Source: Saccharothrix sp. ALI-22-I (GTDB lineage: Bacteria; Actinomycetota; Actinomycetes; Mycobacteriales; Pseudonocardiaceae). Taken from it: a stretch of 64,000 nucleotides of DNA. A program made the position numbers and the translations under genes. Where the stretch lies: positions 496,001 through 560,000 of the forward strand of contig NZ_MTQP01000066.1 in the NCBI RefSeq assembly GCF_001984175.1, read 5' to 3'. The notes under the pieces are model-generated. The model was not told where the DNA came from, did not search any database, and was given only the letters and a program-made list of their open reading frames with translations. This document shows, piece by piece, positions 1 through 8,164 of this stretch. The stretch's first letter is position 1, and each line of letters opens with the position of its first letter.

Positions 1-862
1 CGGCGAACCCGGTGGACGGCGTCCCCGCAGGGGGCGACAGCAGGAACCGCGTGGAGGTCGTCGTCCGGTAGTGCTCGCGGGTCGTCTCGATGAACACGAG
101 GATGCCGCCTGGTGCGAGCAGGGTCCGCAACGCGGTGAGCGCCCGGCCCACGTGTCGGGCGTCGTGCAGCACGTCGGTCACGAGCACGATTTCCGCCGTG
201 CCGGCCGGACGTCCCGGCGAGTACCCGGTGACGCCGTCGACCTCGACCACCTCGGTCCCGACGCCCTGCTCCTGGACGAGATCGGCGATCAGGGCGGCCA
301 CGGCCGCGGCGCAGTACCGGCCGGCCACGTCACGCCGGTGGACGTCGACCATGTCGGCGGCGAAGTGCAAGGACCACGGATCGATTTCGTCGCGCAGGAG
401 CTCCGGCAGGTACGCGAGGGCGGTGTCGAAGAACCGGACGAACCCCGGGCCGTGCTCGACCGCCGCGCCGGCGGTCGTGATCCGGCGGCGAGCGTGATCC
501 AGGTCCGCGTCCGAGAAGTCCGCCAAGCGCCGGTAGCCGGCGGTGCCCTTGGTGAGCAGGCCCTCGGCCACCAGGATGTCCAGCCACCGGCGCACGATCG
601 GCCGGTGTCGCGGCGCGACCCTGGGCGCGGCGTAGATCTCGGCGAGCCCGTAGGTGTAGCCGGGGGTGGTGAACAGGCCGTGGCGGCGCAACGTGCGGGC
701 GATCGCGATCAGGGCTGCGCGGTCGAGTTCATCGGCGAGCCGCACGGCTCCCGCGAGGTCCGCGTCGCGCACCGCGTCCTCGCCCGCCTGCTCGGCGATC
801 TTCTCCAGGGTTCCGAGCGACACCACGCCCGCCTTCCAGCCGACCGCGAGATCGGCGTTCAT
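1..862 (-). CDS. SAM-dependent methyltransferase, 3' end beyond window
   Basis: The frame is open from an ATG at 862 to the left edge, giving 287 residues without a stop. The N-terminal ~150 residues look like the helical lead-in of PKS/NRPS-type methyltransferases. The catalytic part shows a motif-I-like VVEVDGVTGY near residues 202-211, then very soon VLVTDVLHDARHV near 225-237 and LLAPGGILVFIET. In the family about 70-80 residues normally separate motif I from the LH(N/D)AR motif. Here there are only about 15, so an in-frame internal deletion is likely and SAM binding may be impaired. An upstream in-frame GTG at 886 is an alternative start. It lies downstream of the PucR/LuxR/LAL regulator block on the same strand, so it could be a tailoring enzyme of a biosynthetic cluster lying to the left (inference). 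Confidence 0.7.
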   Translation of the reverse strand, partial: MNADLAVGWKAGVVSLGTLEKIAEQAGEDAVRDADLAGAVRLADELDRAALIAIARTLRRHGLFTTPGYTYGLAEIYAAPRVAPRHRPIVRRWLDILVAEGLLTKGTAGYRRLADFSDADLDHARRRITTAGAAVEHGPGFVRFFDTALAYLPELLRDEIDPWSLHFAADMVDVHRRDVAGRYCAAAVAALIADLVQEQGVGTEVVEVDGVTGYSPGRPAGTAEIVLVTDVLHDARHVGRALTALRTLLAPGGILVFIETTREHYRTTTSTRFLLSPPAGTPSTGFA

Positions 863-903
863 TCGACTCGGGTGTCCGCGCGCCACACCGCCCGCTGCGA
901 CAT
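859..903 (-). other. Possible 14-codon leader ORF coupled to the methyltransferase
   Basis: An ATG at 903 directly follows a purine-rich GGGAGGA and runs 14 codons. Its TGA (859-861) overlaps the ATG of the methyltransferase in an ATGA arrangement typical of translational coupling. The distance from GGAGG to this ATG is unusually short, so it may simply be the ribosome-loading region for the larger gene. Evidence is positional only. Confidence 0.2.
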
Positions 904-1069
904 TCCTCCCGTTCGCCCGAATAATCCGAGCGTGGATTCCCGGACATCGGACGTCGGGGTTGCGCAGAAACGTGCACCTGCGATGTCCGCACCTATTGTC
1001 CGGATTTCGGAGCCGGTCCCGGCCACACCAAATCATGAAAGTGAAAGAAATTCATAACAGGCCCGCGAC

Positions 1070-2029
1070 TCACCGCGTGGCGTCGACGATCATGGCCGCG
1101 ATGAGCACCTGGGCCCCGCGTCCGCTGGTCGGGTCGAAGCCGGTGATCTGCTGGACGCGCTGGAGCCGGTAGTCCAGGGTGCTGCGGTGGATGAACAGGC
1201 TCTTCGCCGCCTTGTTGCGGTTGTAGTCCGCGTCGATCAGGGCGGTGAGCGTCTCCCACAGCACCGGGTGCGACCGCAGCGGCTTGATCACCGAGGCGAG
1301 GTTCGCGGCGACTTCCTCGTGCTGGGTGACGGCGTACTCGACCAGCACGTCGGCCAGGCTGTAGACACCGCTCGGCCGGCGGCCGGCGACCACGAGTCGC
1401 AGCACCTCGGAGGCCTCCGCGAACCCGGCCGCGATCTCCGCACGCGCGCGCCGGGCCGTCGCGATCCAGCCCGATCCGGCCAGCCACCGCGACAGCTGCC
1501 CGACGGCCCGCTCGGTGTGCTCGTCGCCGATGTCCGGCGCCAACAGCACCAGCACGCCCTCACGGGTGGTGACGAGCGCGTCCGGACCGGCGGCGTCACG
1601 CAGCGCCACCGCGCCCTGGTCGGGCGCCCGCACCACGGTGACCAGGTAGTTGGCCGCCATCCCGTCCAGCACGTCCTGGGCGATCGGGCGTCCGTCGATC
1701 AAATCGCCCACGAGGTCGCGCGGCGGCACGCCCACGCTGTCCTGGCGCACGGCCTCGTTGTGCCGGAAGCCGTCGAGGAAGTCCTCCACCAGCTGTCCGC
1801 CGACCCGGACCAGGCGCGCCAGCTCGGGATCACCCGCCGCCGCCTTGGCGAGCAGTTCGACCAGTTCACCCGGCCGTCCGCCGCCGACCCACCCCTCGCC
1901 CGCCGCCCGGACCTTCGCCCGGAACTCCGCGATCCTCAGGTGGTCGGTGTTCACCGGGTGCAGCCCGCGCCTGCGCGCGAAGTCGTCCGGGGATTCCCAC
2001 CTGGCCGCTGATTCGATCATGTCCGTCAC
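1070..2029 (-). CDS. PucR/CdaR-like helix-turn-helix regulator
   Basis: A 319-residue regulator whose C-terminal ~50 residues carry the PucR-type HTH (HTH_30), with NRNKAAKSLFIHRSTLDYRL from about residue 270. The middle part resembles the GGDEF-like fold of this class. PucR proteins typically control catabolic genes, and in actinomycetes also some secondary-metabolite genes. The GTG at 2029 follows GGAGGG by five bases; an ATG three codons later is the alternative. The upstream PAS-LuxR gene ends 13 bases before it on the same strand, so the two are probably co-transcribed as the end of a regulator operon. No ligand can be read from the sequence. Confidence 0.8.
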   Translation of the reverse strand: MTDMIESAARWESPDDFARRRGLHPVNTDHLRIAEFRAKVRAAGEGWVGGGRPGELVELLAKAAAGDPELARLVRVGGQLVEDFLDGFRHNEAVRQDSVGVPPRDLVGDLIDGRPIAQDVLDGMAANYLVTVVRAPDQGAVALRDAAGPDALVTTREGVLVLLAPDIGDEHTERAVGQLSRWLAGSGWIATARRARAEIAAGFAEASEVLRLVVAGRRPSGVYSLADVLVEYAVTQHEEVAANLASVIKPLRSHPVLWETLTALIDADYNRNKAAKSLFIHRSTLDYRLQRVQQITGFDPTSGRGAQVLIAAMIVDATR

Positions 2030-2042
2030 CGCCTCCCTCCGC

Positions 2043-2690
2043 TCAGGCCTGCTTGACGAAGTCGGGCTGGACGCGCGGCGGCCAACTGCCGGGATCGAGG
2101 ATGCCCAGCGTGTACGCCCGGGAGACGAGCGCGGCGCGGTTGGCCGCCTTGAGCTTCCGCAGCATCGTGCCGACGTGGTAGTCCACGCCCTGCCTGCTCA
2201 GGTAGAGCCGGGTGGTGATGCGGACGGTCGACTGCCCGAGCGCGATCGCTTCGAGGATCCGGGCGTCGATGTTGCTCAGGATCCGCTTGCTGCCGTCGGC
2301 GGGGCCGGCGGACTTCACGGTCACCATGAGCCCGGAACGCACGGCCATCACGACCACTTCGACAGAGCGCGGTCCGCGGTCGTCCACGATCTCCGCGCTG
2401 TGCGCGAACCCGCCCTCGCCGTGGGCCAGCAGGCGCACGCACTGACCGCGCAGGTCGGACCGCGACTCGCCGTGGAAGAGGTCCGTGAAGTCCCGGCCGA
2501 GCAAATCGGCCGGAACCGCGCCCAACCGGGCCGCGAATTCCCCGCCCGCCTTGCGCAGCACCAGTTGGGCGTCGACCAGGCCGGCATTCGTCGCGTGCAG
2601 GTCGAAAAACCGCTCGACCACGTCCGCGGTCGGCTCCACCGGGAAATCGTCCTGGTCCCTCAGCAACGACAATCCGGTCATCGAGGACAT
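2043..2690 (-). CDS. PAS-LuxR pathway regulator (PimM-type)
   Basis: A 215-residue protein with a PAS-like N-terminal domain (about residues 25-115) and a LuxR-type HTH over the last ~75 residues. The stretch LYLSRQGVDYHVGTMLRKLK and the ending AYTLGILDPGSWPP match the PAS-LuxR activators of polyene clusters such as PimM and NysRIV. The start at 2690 was chosen because GGGGAGGGGG lies just before it; an in-frame start at 2774 would add 28 untypical residues. It sits between the LAL block and the PucR gene on the same strand. A role as pathway-specific activator is inference from family and context. Confidence 0.82.
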   Translation of the reverse strand: MSSMTGLSLLRDQDDFPVEPTADVVERFFDLHATNAGLVDAQLVLRKAGGEFAARLGAVPADLLGRDFTDLFHGESRSDLRGQCVRLLAHGEGGFAHSAEIVDDRGPRSVEVVVMAVRSGLMVTVKSAGPADGSKRILSNIDARILEAIALGQSTVRITTRLYLSRQGVDYHVGTMLRKLKAANRAALVSRAYTLGILDPGSWPPRVQPDFVKQA

Positions 2691-2963
2691 CGTCGGCCCC
2701 CTCCCCAACTCATGCACAAGAACGCATACCGGCATACTGGTTACGCATGAAACCACCCGGTTCGGATGACACATCTAGTGGTTTCTCTGTGAATAATCCT
2801 AGGAAGTCGGAGATCACAGGGTCAACGTGGCGTACCAAATACTGTGGTGCCGTTCCGTTGATGGTTCGGTCGGTGCGGTCGGGGCCACACTGACGGACTG
2901 TGATGGTTCGGTCGGGCTGAGTGACAGAAATGCGCAGGTCGGGTCGATTCGCCCGGCGCGGGC

Positions 2964-5729
2964 CTACCGGGCGGTCACCCGGTGCAGGGCGCCCGCGAGA
3001 TCGGCGCGCCCGCGCACGCCCAGTTTCCGGTAGGTGTTGGTCAGGTGCTTCTCCACCGCGCGGGACGTCACCGACAGCTCGTCCGCGATCTCCTGGTTGG
3101 ACCGGCCGCCCGCCGCGAGGGCGGCGACCTTGCGCTCCGACGGCGTCAGCCGGGGACCGGACGGCGCCTGCCCGCCGAGGGCCTGGCGGGCCCGGTCGGC
3201 GATCGTGGTCGCCCCGCACTCGACCGCGACCTCCAGGCAGCGCCGCCACACGTCGCCGCGGGCGGACATCTCGGCCAACTGGCGCAGCGCTCTCGCCAGT
3301 TCCAGCCTGTTCGCCGTGCCTTCCAGCACCTCGACGGCCCGTTGCGACAACTCGACGCCGTGCCGTTCGGCCGAGAGCCGGCCCAGGACCCGCCACGCCC
3401 GTCCGATGCCGGCGGGCGCGCCCCACTCCTCGGCGATCAGGCGTTCCTCCTCGGCCAGCGCGAAGGCGGTGCTCGTGTCGCCGAGCTCGTTCTTGATCAA
3501 CGCGGCCGACGTGCGCCACGGGAACAGCACCGGGTTGCGCCACCCGGCGTGGTCGAGTCGGTCGCCGCATTCCAGCACCACCGCCGCCGCGCCGGCCAGG
3601 TCGCCGCGCGTCACCGCCGCCAAGCCGCGCAGCAGCTCGACGATCACGGCGAGGCACCCGCTCACCGGCTGGTCGCCCAACGTGGTCAACAGCTGCTTGG
3701 TCAGGACCGGATCGCGCAGTTGCAGCGCCACCGCGCCGGACACGACCGCCGTGGTGCGGCTCGCGGTGTTCCAGTTCAGCGCGCCCATCCCGTACGCCTC
3801 GGCCGCGGCCGCACTGGCCTCGGCGAGCCGTCCGGACATCAGGTAGGCCAACGACTGCTCGGTGCGGATCATGGCCTGCTCGACCGCGTCACCGCACACC
3901 CGTGCCGACTCGTACGCCTCGTCGAGCCAGCCGGTGACCACGCCGGGAGAGTCGGCCGCGGCGAGCATGGAGACCAGCAACGGCGTGGCGGTGTGCACGT
4001 GGGCGGACGTCGCGGGCTCGTGTGCCAGCACCTGCTCGGCCAGGCTCGCCACCTCCGCGGCCGGACGGCGGGCGGTCAGCATCGCCCCGTGCAGCAGCAC
4101 GGTCAACAACTCGCGATCGGCGCCCGTGGCCATGGGCGGTTCGGCGCCCAGGCCCGACAGCCGGGTCAGGGTGTCGGCCAGCTCGTACCGGTCGGCCTCG
4201 CCGAGGTGGCGCAGCCGCGCCTCGACCCGCAGCGCGAGATCGCGGTCGACGCCTTCGAGCTGGTCGGGGTCGCCCAGCTCGGCACCGATCCGGCGCAGCA
4301 TCGCGGCCACCGGTTCGGGGGCGACGCCCATCACGGTCGGCGCCAGCCGGATCGCCGCCGCGGCCCGGTCGCGCGGCCGGGCGAGCAGGGCGGTCGCGTA
4401 CCGGATGTGCCGCACCGCGGCGTGCACGTCGAAGCCACGCTCGACCGTCGCCAGGTCGACCAGCACCTTCGCCCGGTCCTCGCCGTCCACCGACGTCTCC
4501 AGCAGGGCCCGGCGCAGGTAGCGCGCCGCGACCTCGTTCGCCCCGCCGCGCACGGCGTTGTCGGCGGCGACGCGCAGGATGCCGACCACCCAGTCGCCCT
4601 GCGGGGTGGTGACGTCGATCAGCAACGTCGCGACCTGTTCGGCGGGCCAGCCGCGGTCGTGCAGCAGCCGTGCCGCGCGGAGCTGCGCGTCCTCCCGTTC
4701 GGCGGTGGACATCATCTCCTCGACCGCGTGCCGCACACCGGGGTGGGCGAACCTGTTGCCCGCGACCAGACCGAGGGTGCGCAGCACGCCCAGCGCCTCG
4801 GCGGTGGTGGTCTCGTCCAACCCGGCCAACAGGCCCGCGATCGCGGTGTCGCCGCAGTCGGCCAGCACCACCAACGCCTCCGCCAACGCCCGGACGGGCT
4901 CGGGCTGCGCCCGCAGGCAGGTGATCAGGCGGTCACGCGAACGACCCGGCCGCAGCGTGCGCACCACGTCGGCGTGGGCGGCGGTCGGAGCCTGGTCGCC
5001 GAGCGCCCAGTCCAGCGCCAGCGCGGTCAGGAACATCGGGTTGCCGTCGGTGGCCTCGTGGCACGCCGACCCGAACTCCTCGTCGCACTCGGGCCCGAGC
5101 CGTTCCCGCATCAACTCCAGCGAACCCGCCGGCGACAGGAAACGGGGACGCAGCTGGTGCACGGCCCTGGCCACGACCGCCATGACCTCCGGCCGGTCGG
5201 CCAGCGGGTCGCCCTCGCGCACGGCCGCGACGAACACCACGGGCCGCGCCCCGACGCACGCCGCCAGGTCCACGAGCAGGCGCGCCGACAGGTCGTCGGC
5301 CCATTGCAGGTCGTCGACCAGCACGAGAACGGGCTCGTCCCCGACCAGGTCGAGCGCCAGCGACTGCGTGCCGAACCGCACCGCCTGCCGAACGTCCACC
5401 TTCCCGAACGCGGAGTCGACCCCGCAGGCGGAGAACAACGGACGGGCCAGCGCGGCCGGTCCTCTCCACACGTCGGCGTCCGCACCGGCCAACACCGGCT
5501 CCAGCAGCTGGCGAACCACACCGCCGGCGAAGTCGCACTCGAACGGCGAGGCGGTCGCCCGCAACACCCGGAACCCGTCGGCCTCGGGCAGGTTCCCGAG
5601 GGTGTGCAGCAGCGCGGACTTGCCGTTGCCCAGCGGTCCGCCGATGACGATCACACCGCCGGTCCCCTCCGCGGCCAGCCGGAGGGCACAGCTCACCACA
5701 CCGAACTCGTCCTCGCGTTCGAGCAGCAC
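2964..5729 (-). CDS. LAL-family (large ATP-binding LuxR) regulator, complete
   Basis: A 921-residue LAL protein. A canonical Walker A GGPLGNGKS is at residues 30-38, Walker B is PVLVLVDDLQWAD, and a long helical-repeat region follows. The C-terminal LuxR HTH begins LTPSERKVAALAAGG and continues EIADELSVTSRAVEKHL. GTG 5729 was selected because AAGGAGG precedes it by about 10 bases; the frame is open far upstream only because of high GC. It is the third of three tandem LAL genes, 20 bases after the previous one, so they probably form one transcript. It is the only one of the three with both an intact Walker A lysine and an HTH, so it is the likeliest working STAND-type activator (inference). 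Confidence 0.85.
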   Translation of the reverse strand: MLLEREDEFGVVSCALRLAAEGTGGVIVIGGPLGNGKSALLHTLGNLPEADGFRVLRATASPFECDFAGGVVRQLLEPVLAGADADVWRGPAALARPLFSACGVDSAFGKVDVRQAVRFGTQSLALDLVGDEPVLVLVDDLQWADDLSARLLVDLAACVGARPVVFVAAVREGDPLADRPEVMAVVARAVHQLRPRFLSPAGSLELMRERLGPECDEEFGSACHEATDGNPMFLTALALDWALGDQAPTAAHADVVRTLRPGRSRDRLITCLRAQPEPVRALAEALVVLADCGDTAIAGLLAGLDETTTAEALGVLRTLGLVAGNRFAHPGVRHAVEEMMSTAEREDAQLRAARLLHDRGWPAEQVATLLIDVTTPQGDWVVGILRVAADNAVRGGANEVAARYLRRALLETSVDGEDRAKVLVDLATVERGFDVHAAVRHIRYATALLARPRDRAAAAIRLAPTVMGVAPEPVAAMLRRIGAELGDPDQLEGVDRDLALRVEARLRHLGEADRYELADTLTRLSGLGAEPPMATGADRELLTVLLHGAMLTARRPAAEVASLAEQVLAHEPATSAHVHTATPLLVSMLAAADSPGVVTGWLDEAYESARVCGDAVEQAMIRTEQSLAYLMSGRLAEASAAAAEAYGMGALNWNTASRTTAVVSGAVALQLRDPVLTKQLLTTLGDQPVSGCLAVIVELLRGLAAVTRGDLAGAAAVVLECGDRLDHAGWRNPVLFPWRTSAALIKNELGDTSTAFALAEEERLIAEEWGAPAGIGRAWRVLGRLSAERHGVELSQRAVEVLEGTANRLELARALRQLAEMSARGDVWRRCLEVAVECGATTIADRARQALGGQAPSGPRLTPSERKVAALAAGGRSNQEIADELSVTSRAVEKHLTNTYRKLGVRGRADLAGALHRVTAR

Positions 5730-5749
5730 TCTTCGTCCACCTCCTTGCC

Positions 5750-8164
5750 TCAGGCGTCGGGGGTCCAGCCGAGCCGGCGCGCGCGCTCGACCAGACCGTT
5801 CGCGTGGTTGGCCAGCGCGATCGCGGCCGCTTCGCGCGCGAGGGGCGCGGCCCGCACCGGATCGCTCGCCTCGGCGAGTTCGAGCAGGGCGGTCGCGTAG
5901 CGGATCCGGTACGACGAGTGGCGCAGCGCCCGGACCGCGGCCCGCCGATGCCGGTCCGCGACGGCGCCCGTGTGCACCAGCGCGCTGCCGAGGTGGGCGC
6001 CGCCCAGGGTGCTCAGCGCACCCCACCGCCGCGCGAGCAGGACTTCCTCCTCGACGAGCCGCTCCGCGCGCCGGGTGTCGCCGGTGGCCCGCAACGCCAT
6101 CGCCGCGACCGTCCGCCACGCGAGCACGGCAGGGTTGACCCACTGCCGGGAGAGCAGGCGGCGCCCGCATTCCTGGAACTTCGCGGCCGCCGACCACGCG
6201 TCGTCGGACAGCAGGGCGAGCAACCCGCGCGAGAACAGCAGGTGGATCCAGGCGAAGCCGCCGACGGCCTCCGCGTCCGCCGGCACGGTGTCCGACAGCT
6301 CCGCCGCGCGGTCCACCATGCCGCGTTCCAGGTTCAGCACCATGTCCAGCGCGACGATGATCGCGTGCGACTTGGGGTGCCAGCTCCGTCGCGGCAGCTC
6401 GACCTCCACCCGTTCCAGGTCCACGGTGGCCTCGTCCAGCCACCCCCGCCGCGCCTTCACCTTGGCGCGGGCGACCAGGGCTTGCCCGGCGACGGCGGTC
6501 AACCCGCGGCGGCGCGCCAGGGTCACGGCGGCGTCGAGCCCGGCGGTCGCCTCGTCCAGGTCGTCGGTCAGCATCAACGCCCGGCACGCCTGGATGCGCG
6601 GGGTCAACGTGGTGGAATCGCCCGTCAACGCCGCACGCGCGAGAGCGCGGGTGCCCTGGATGTCGACGCCGCGCACCGCGCACAACCACGCCGCCGCGCC
6701 CGCCTGGGCCGGGTCGGTCGGCGACTCGGGCAGCTCGGGCGCCTCCAACAGGCCCAACCCCGGCTCCTCGTGCGGCGCGTCGTCGGCGATCCAGTACAGC
6801 GCGGTGAGGGCATCGCGTTCGGCGCCCGTGGCCGACACCGCGCCGAACGTGCGCCGGGCCAACGCGCTGTCGCCGCGGGCCAGCAGCTGTTCGGCGGCGT
6901 CGAGGCGTTCGGCGGTGAACCCGGCCAGCTCCGGGTCCAGCAGCATCCGGGTGAGCAGGCGGTCGCCGATATCCGGGGCGTGGCGGGCCTCGGCCACACC
7001 GAGTTCCACGATCAGGCGCGCTTTCAGCTCCGGGGCGACCGGTTCGCCCAGCGCGTGGCCCAGGTGGCAGGCCGCCTCGCGGGACCGGCCGCCCTCGCGT
7101 TCACGTTGCGCCGCCGCACGCAGGAGCGGCACGACCCACGGCTTACCCGACGGCGGCGCGCCCACCAGCAGCCGCGCGACCGCGGACTCGGCGACGGCAC
7201 TGCGGTAGCCCAGTTCCGCGGCACGGGCGTGCAGCTCCTGGCGCTGTGCCGTGGACATGCCCGCCAGCACGCGGTCCACCCCGATGTGCGCGGCCAGCTC
7301 CGGCCGCTCCCGCGAGGTGATCAGACCGGCGCCGAACAGCAGTTCCAGCGCACGGGCGGGGGTCAGCGCGCGCAGCCGGGCCAGTGCGAAGACCAGGTCG
7401 AGGTCGAAGTCCGGCCGGCAGACCGCGATGACCCGCAACAGCTCGACCGCCTCCGCCGGCAGCGTCCGCAGCGCTTTGGCCACGACCTCGCCGACCACCT
7501 CCGCGGTGCGGTCGGTCAGGTCGGGGACGTACTCGGCGCGCGGACCGAGCCCGGTCGCGGCCAGCCGGTCGAGCACCGGGCGCAGCAGCACGGGCCGGCC
7601 GCGGGTGTGCGCGGCGAGGGCGTCCAGGAACTCGCGATCGGCCGGCTCCCCGAACCGGGCCGCCACCAGCTCGGCGACGGCCGTGGCGCCCAACGGGCGC
7701 AAGGTCAGCACCGTCGCGCCGTCGAGGACCGTTCTCAGGCCGTCGGACGTCACGACGATCATGATCGGCGTGTCCCGACTCCACCGGGCCAGCGCGGCGA
7801 GCCGGGCCCGTGACGCGTCGTCCAGCCACTGCGCGTCGTCCACCACCAACAACAGCGGTGCGCTCCGGGCGTTGGCGGACTCGGCGGCCGGTTCGCGTGA
7901 CGGCGGGCGTTCGAGCCAGGACAACAGGTCGGCCAGGACGTCACGCTCGGGGTCGGTCCCGTCGGGCGACGCCGTCATCGCCAGCACCACGACCCCGGCC
8001 GTGGCTCCGCTCGCCGAAACGTGGCGCGCCACCGCGCTGCGGCCCGCCCCGGCCGGGCCGACGACTTCGAACAGCGACGACCCGCCGGCGGCCAGCGCCC
8101 GGACGGCGTCGTCCAGGGCGGCCAGCTCGGCGTCCCGCGCCACGAGCCCGATCGTCACGGTCAT
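5750..8164 (-). CDS. LAL-like ATPase lacking the LuxR HTH domain
   Basis: 804 residues with the ATPase and helical-repeat architecture of LAL regulators but no C-terminal HTH: the protein ends at RARRLGWTPDA, where LuxR domains of its neighbours would begin. Walker A reads GPAGAGRS at about residues 36-43, with Arg in place of the catalytic Lys; Walker B is LLLVVDDAQWLDD. Its ATG overlaps the stop of the upstream LAL gene (ATGA), indicating translational coupling. It cannot bind DNA by itself in the usual way. It could be a heteromeric partner or inhibitor of the flanking LALs, or a domain-loss relic. The reading frame is intact and the codon use ordinary. Confidence 0.82.
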   Translation of the reverse strand: MTVTIGLVARDAELAALDDAVRALAAGGSSLFEVVGPAGAGRSAVARHVSASGATAGVVVLAMTASPDGTDPERDVLADLLSWLERPPSREPAAESANARSAPLLLVVDDAQWLDDASRARLAALARWSRDTPIMIVVTSDGLRTVLDGATVLTLRPLGATAVAELVAARFGEPADREFLDALAAHTRGRPVLLRPVLDRLAATGLGPRAEYVPDLTDRTAEVVGEVVAKALRTLPAEAVELLRVIAVCRPDFDLDLVFALARLRALTPARALELLFGAGLITSRERPELAAHIGVDRVLAGMSTAQRQELHARAAELGYRSAVAESAVARLLVGAPPSGKPWVVPLLRAAAQREREGGRSREAACHLGHALGEPVAPELKARLIVELGVAEARHAPDIGDRLLTRMLLDPELAGFTAERLDAAEQLLARGDSALARRTFGAVSATGAERDALTALYWIADDAPHEEPGLGLLEAPELPESPTDPAQAGAAAWLCAVRGVDIQGTRALARAALTGDSTTLTPRIQACRALMLTDDLDEATAGLDAAVTLARRRGLTAVAGQALVARAKVKARRGWLDEATVDLERVEVELPRRSWHPKSHAIIVALDMVLNLERGMVDRAAELSDTVPADAEAVGGFAWIHLLFSRGLLALLSDDAWSAAAKFQECGRRLLSRQWVNPAVLAWRTVAAMALRATGDTRRAERLVEEEVLLARRWGALSTLGGAHLGSALVHTGAVADRHRRAAVRALRHSSYRIRYATALLELAEASDPVRAAPLAREAAAIALANHANGLVERARRLGWTPDA

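Noticed and set aside
2982-5900. A 972-codon open frame on the plus strand opposite the LAL genes, and similar long frames elsewhere
   Set aside because: Composition is dominated by Arg, Gly, His, Val and Gln, as expected from the complement of GC-rich genes; no motifs, and the opposite strand carries clear LAL domains.
5730-6689. A 320-residue N-terminal extension of the third LAL in the same frame
   Set aside because: It overlaps the well-supported HTH-less LAL gene, lacks homology, and a good ribosome site plus GTG exists at 5729.
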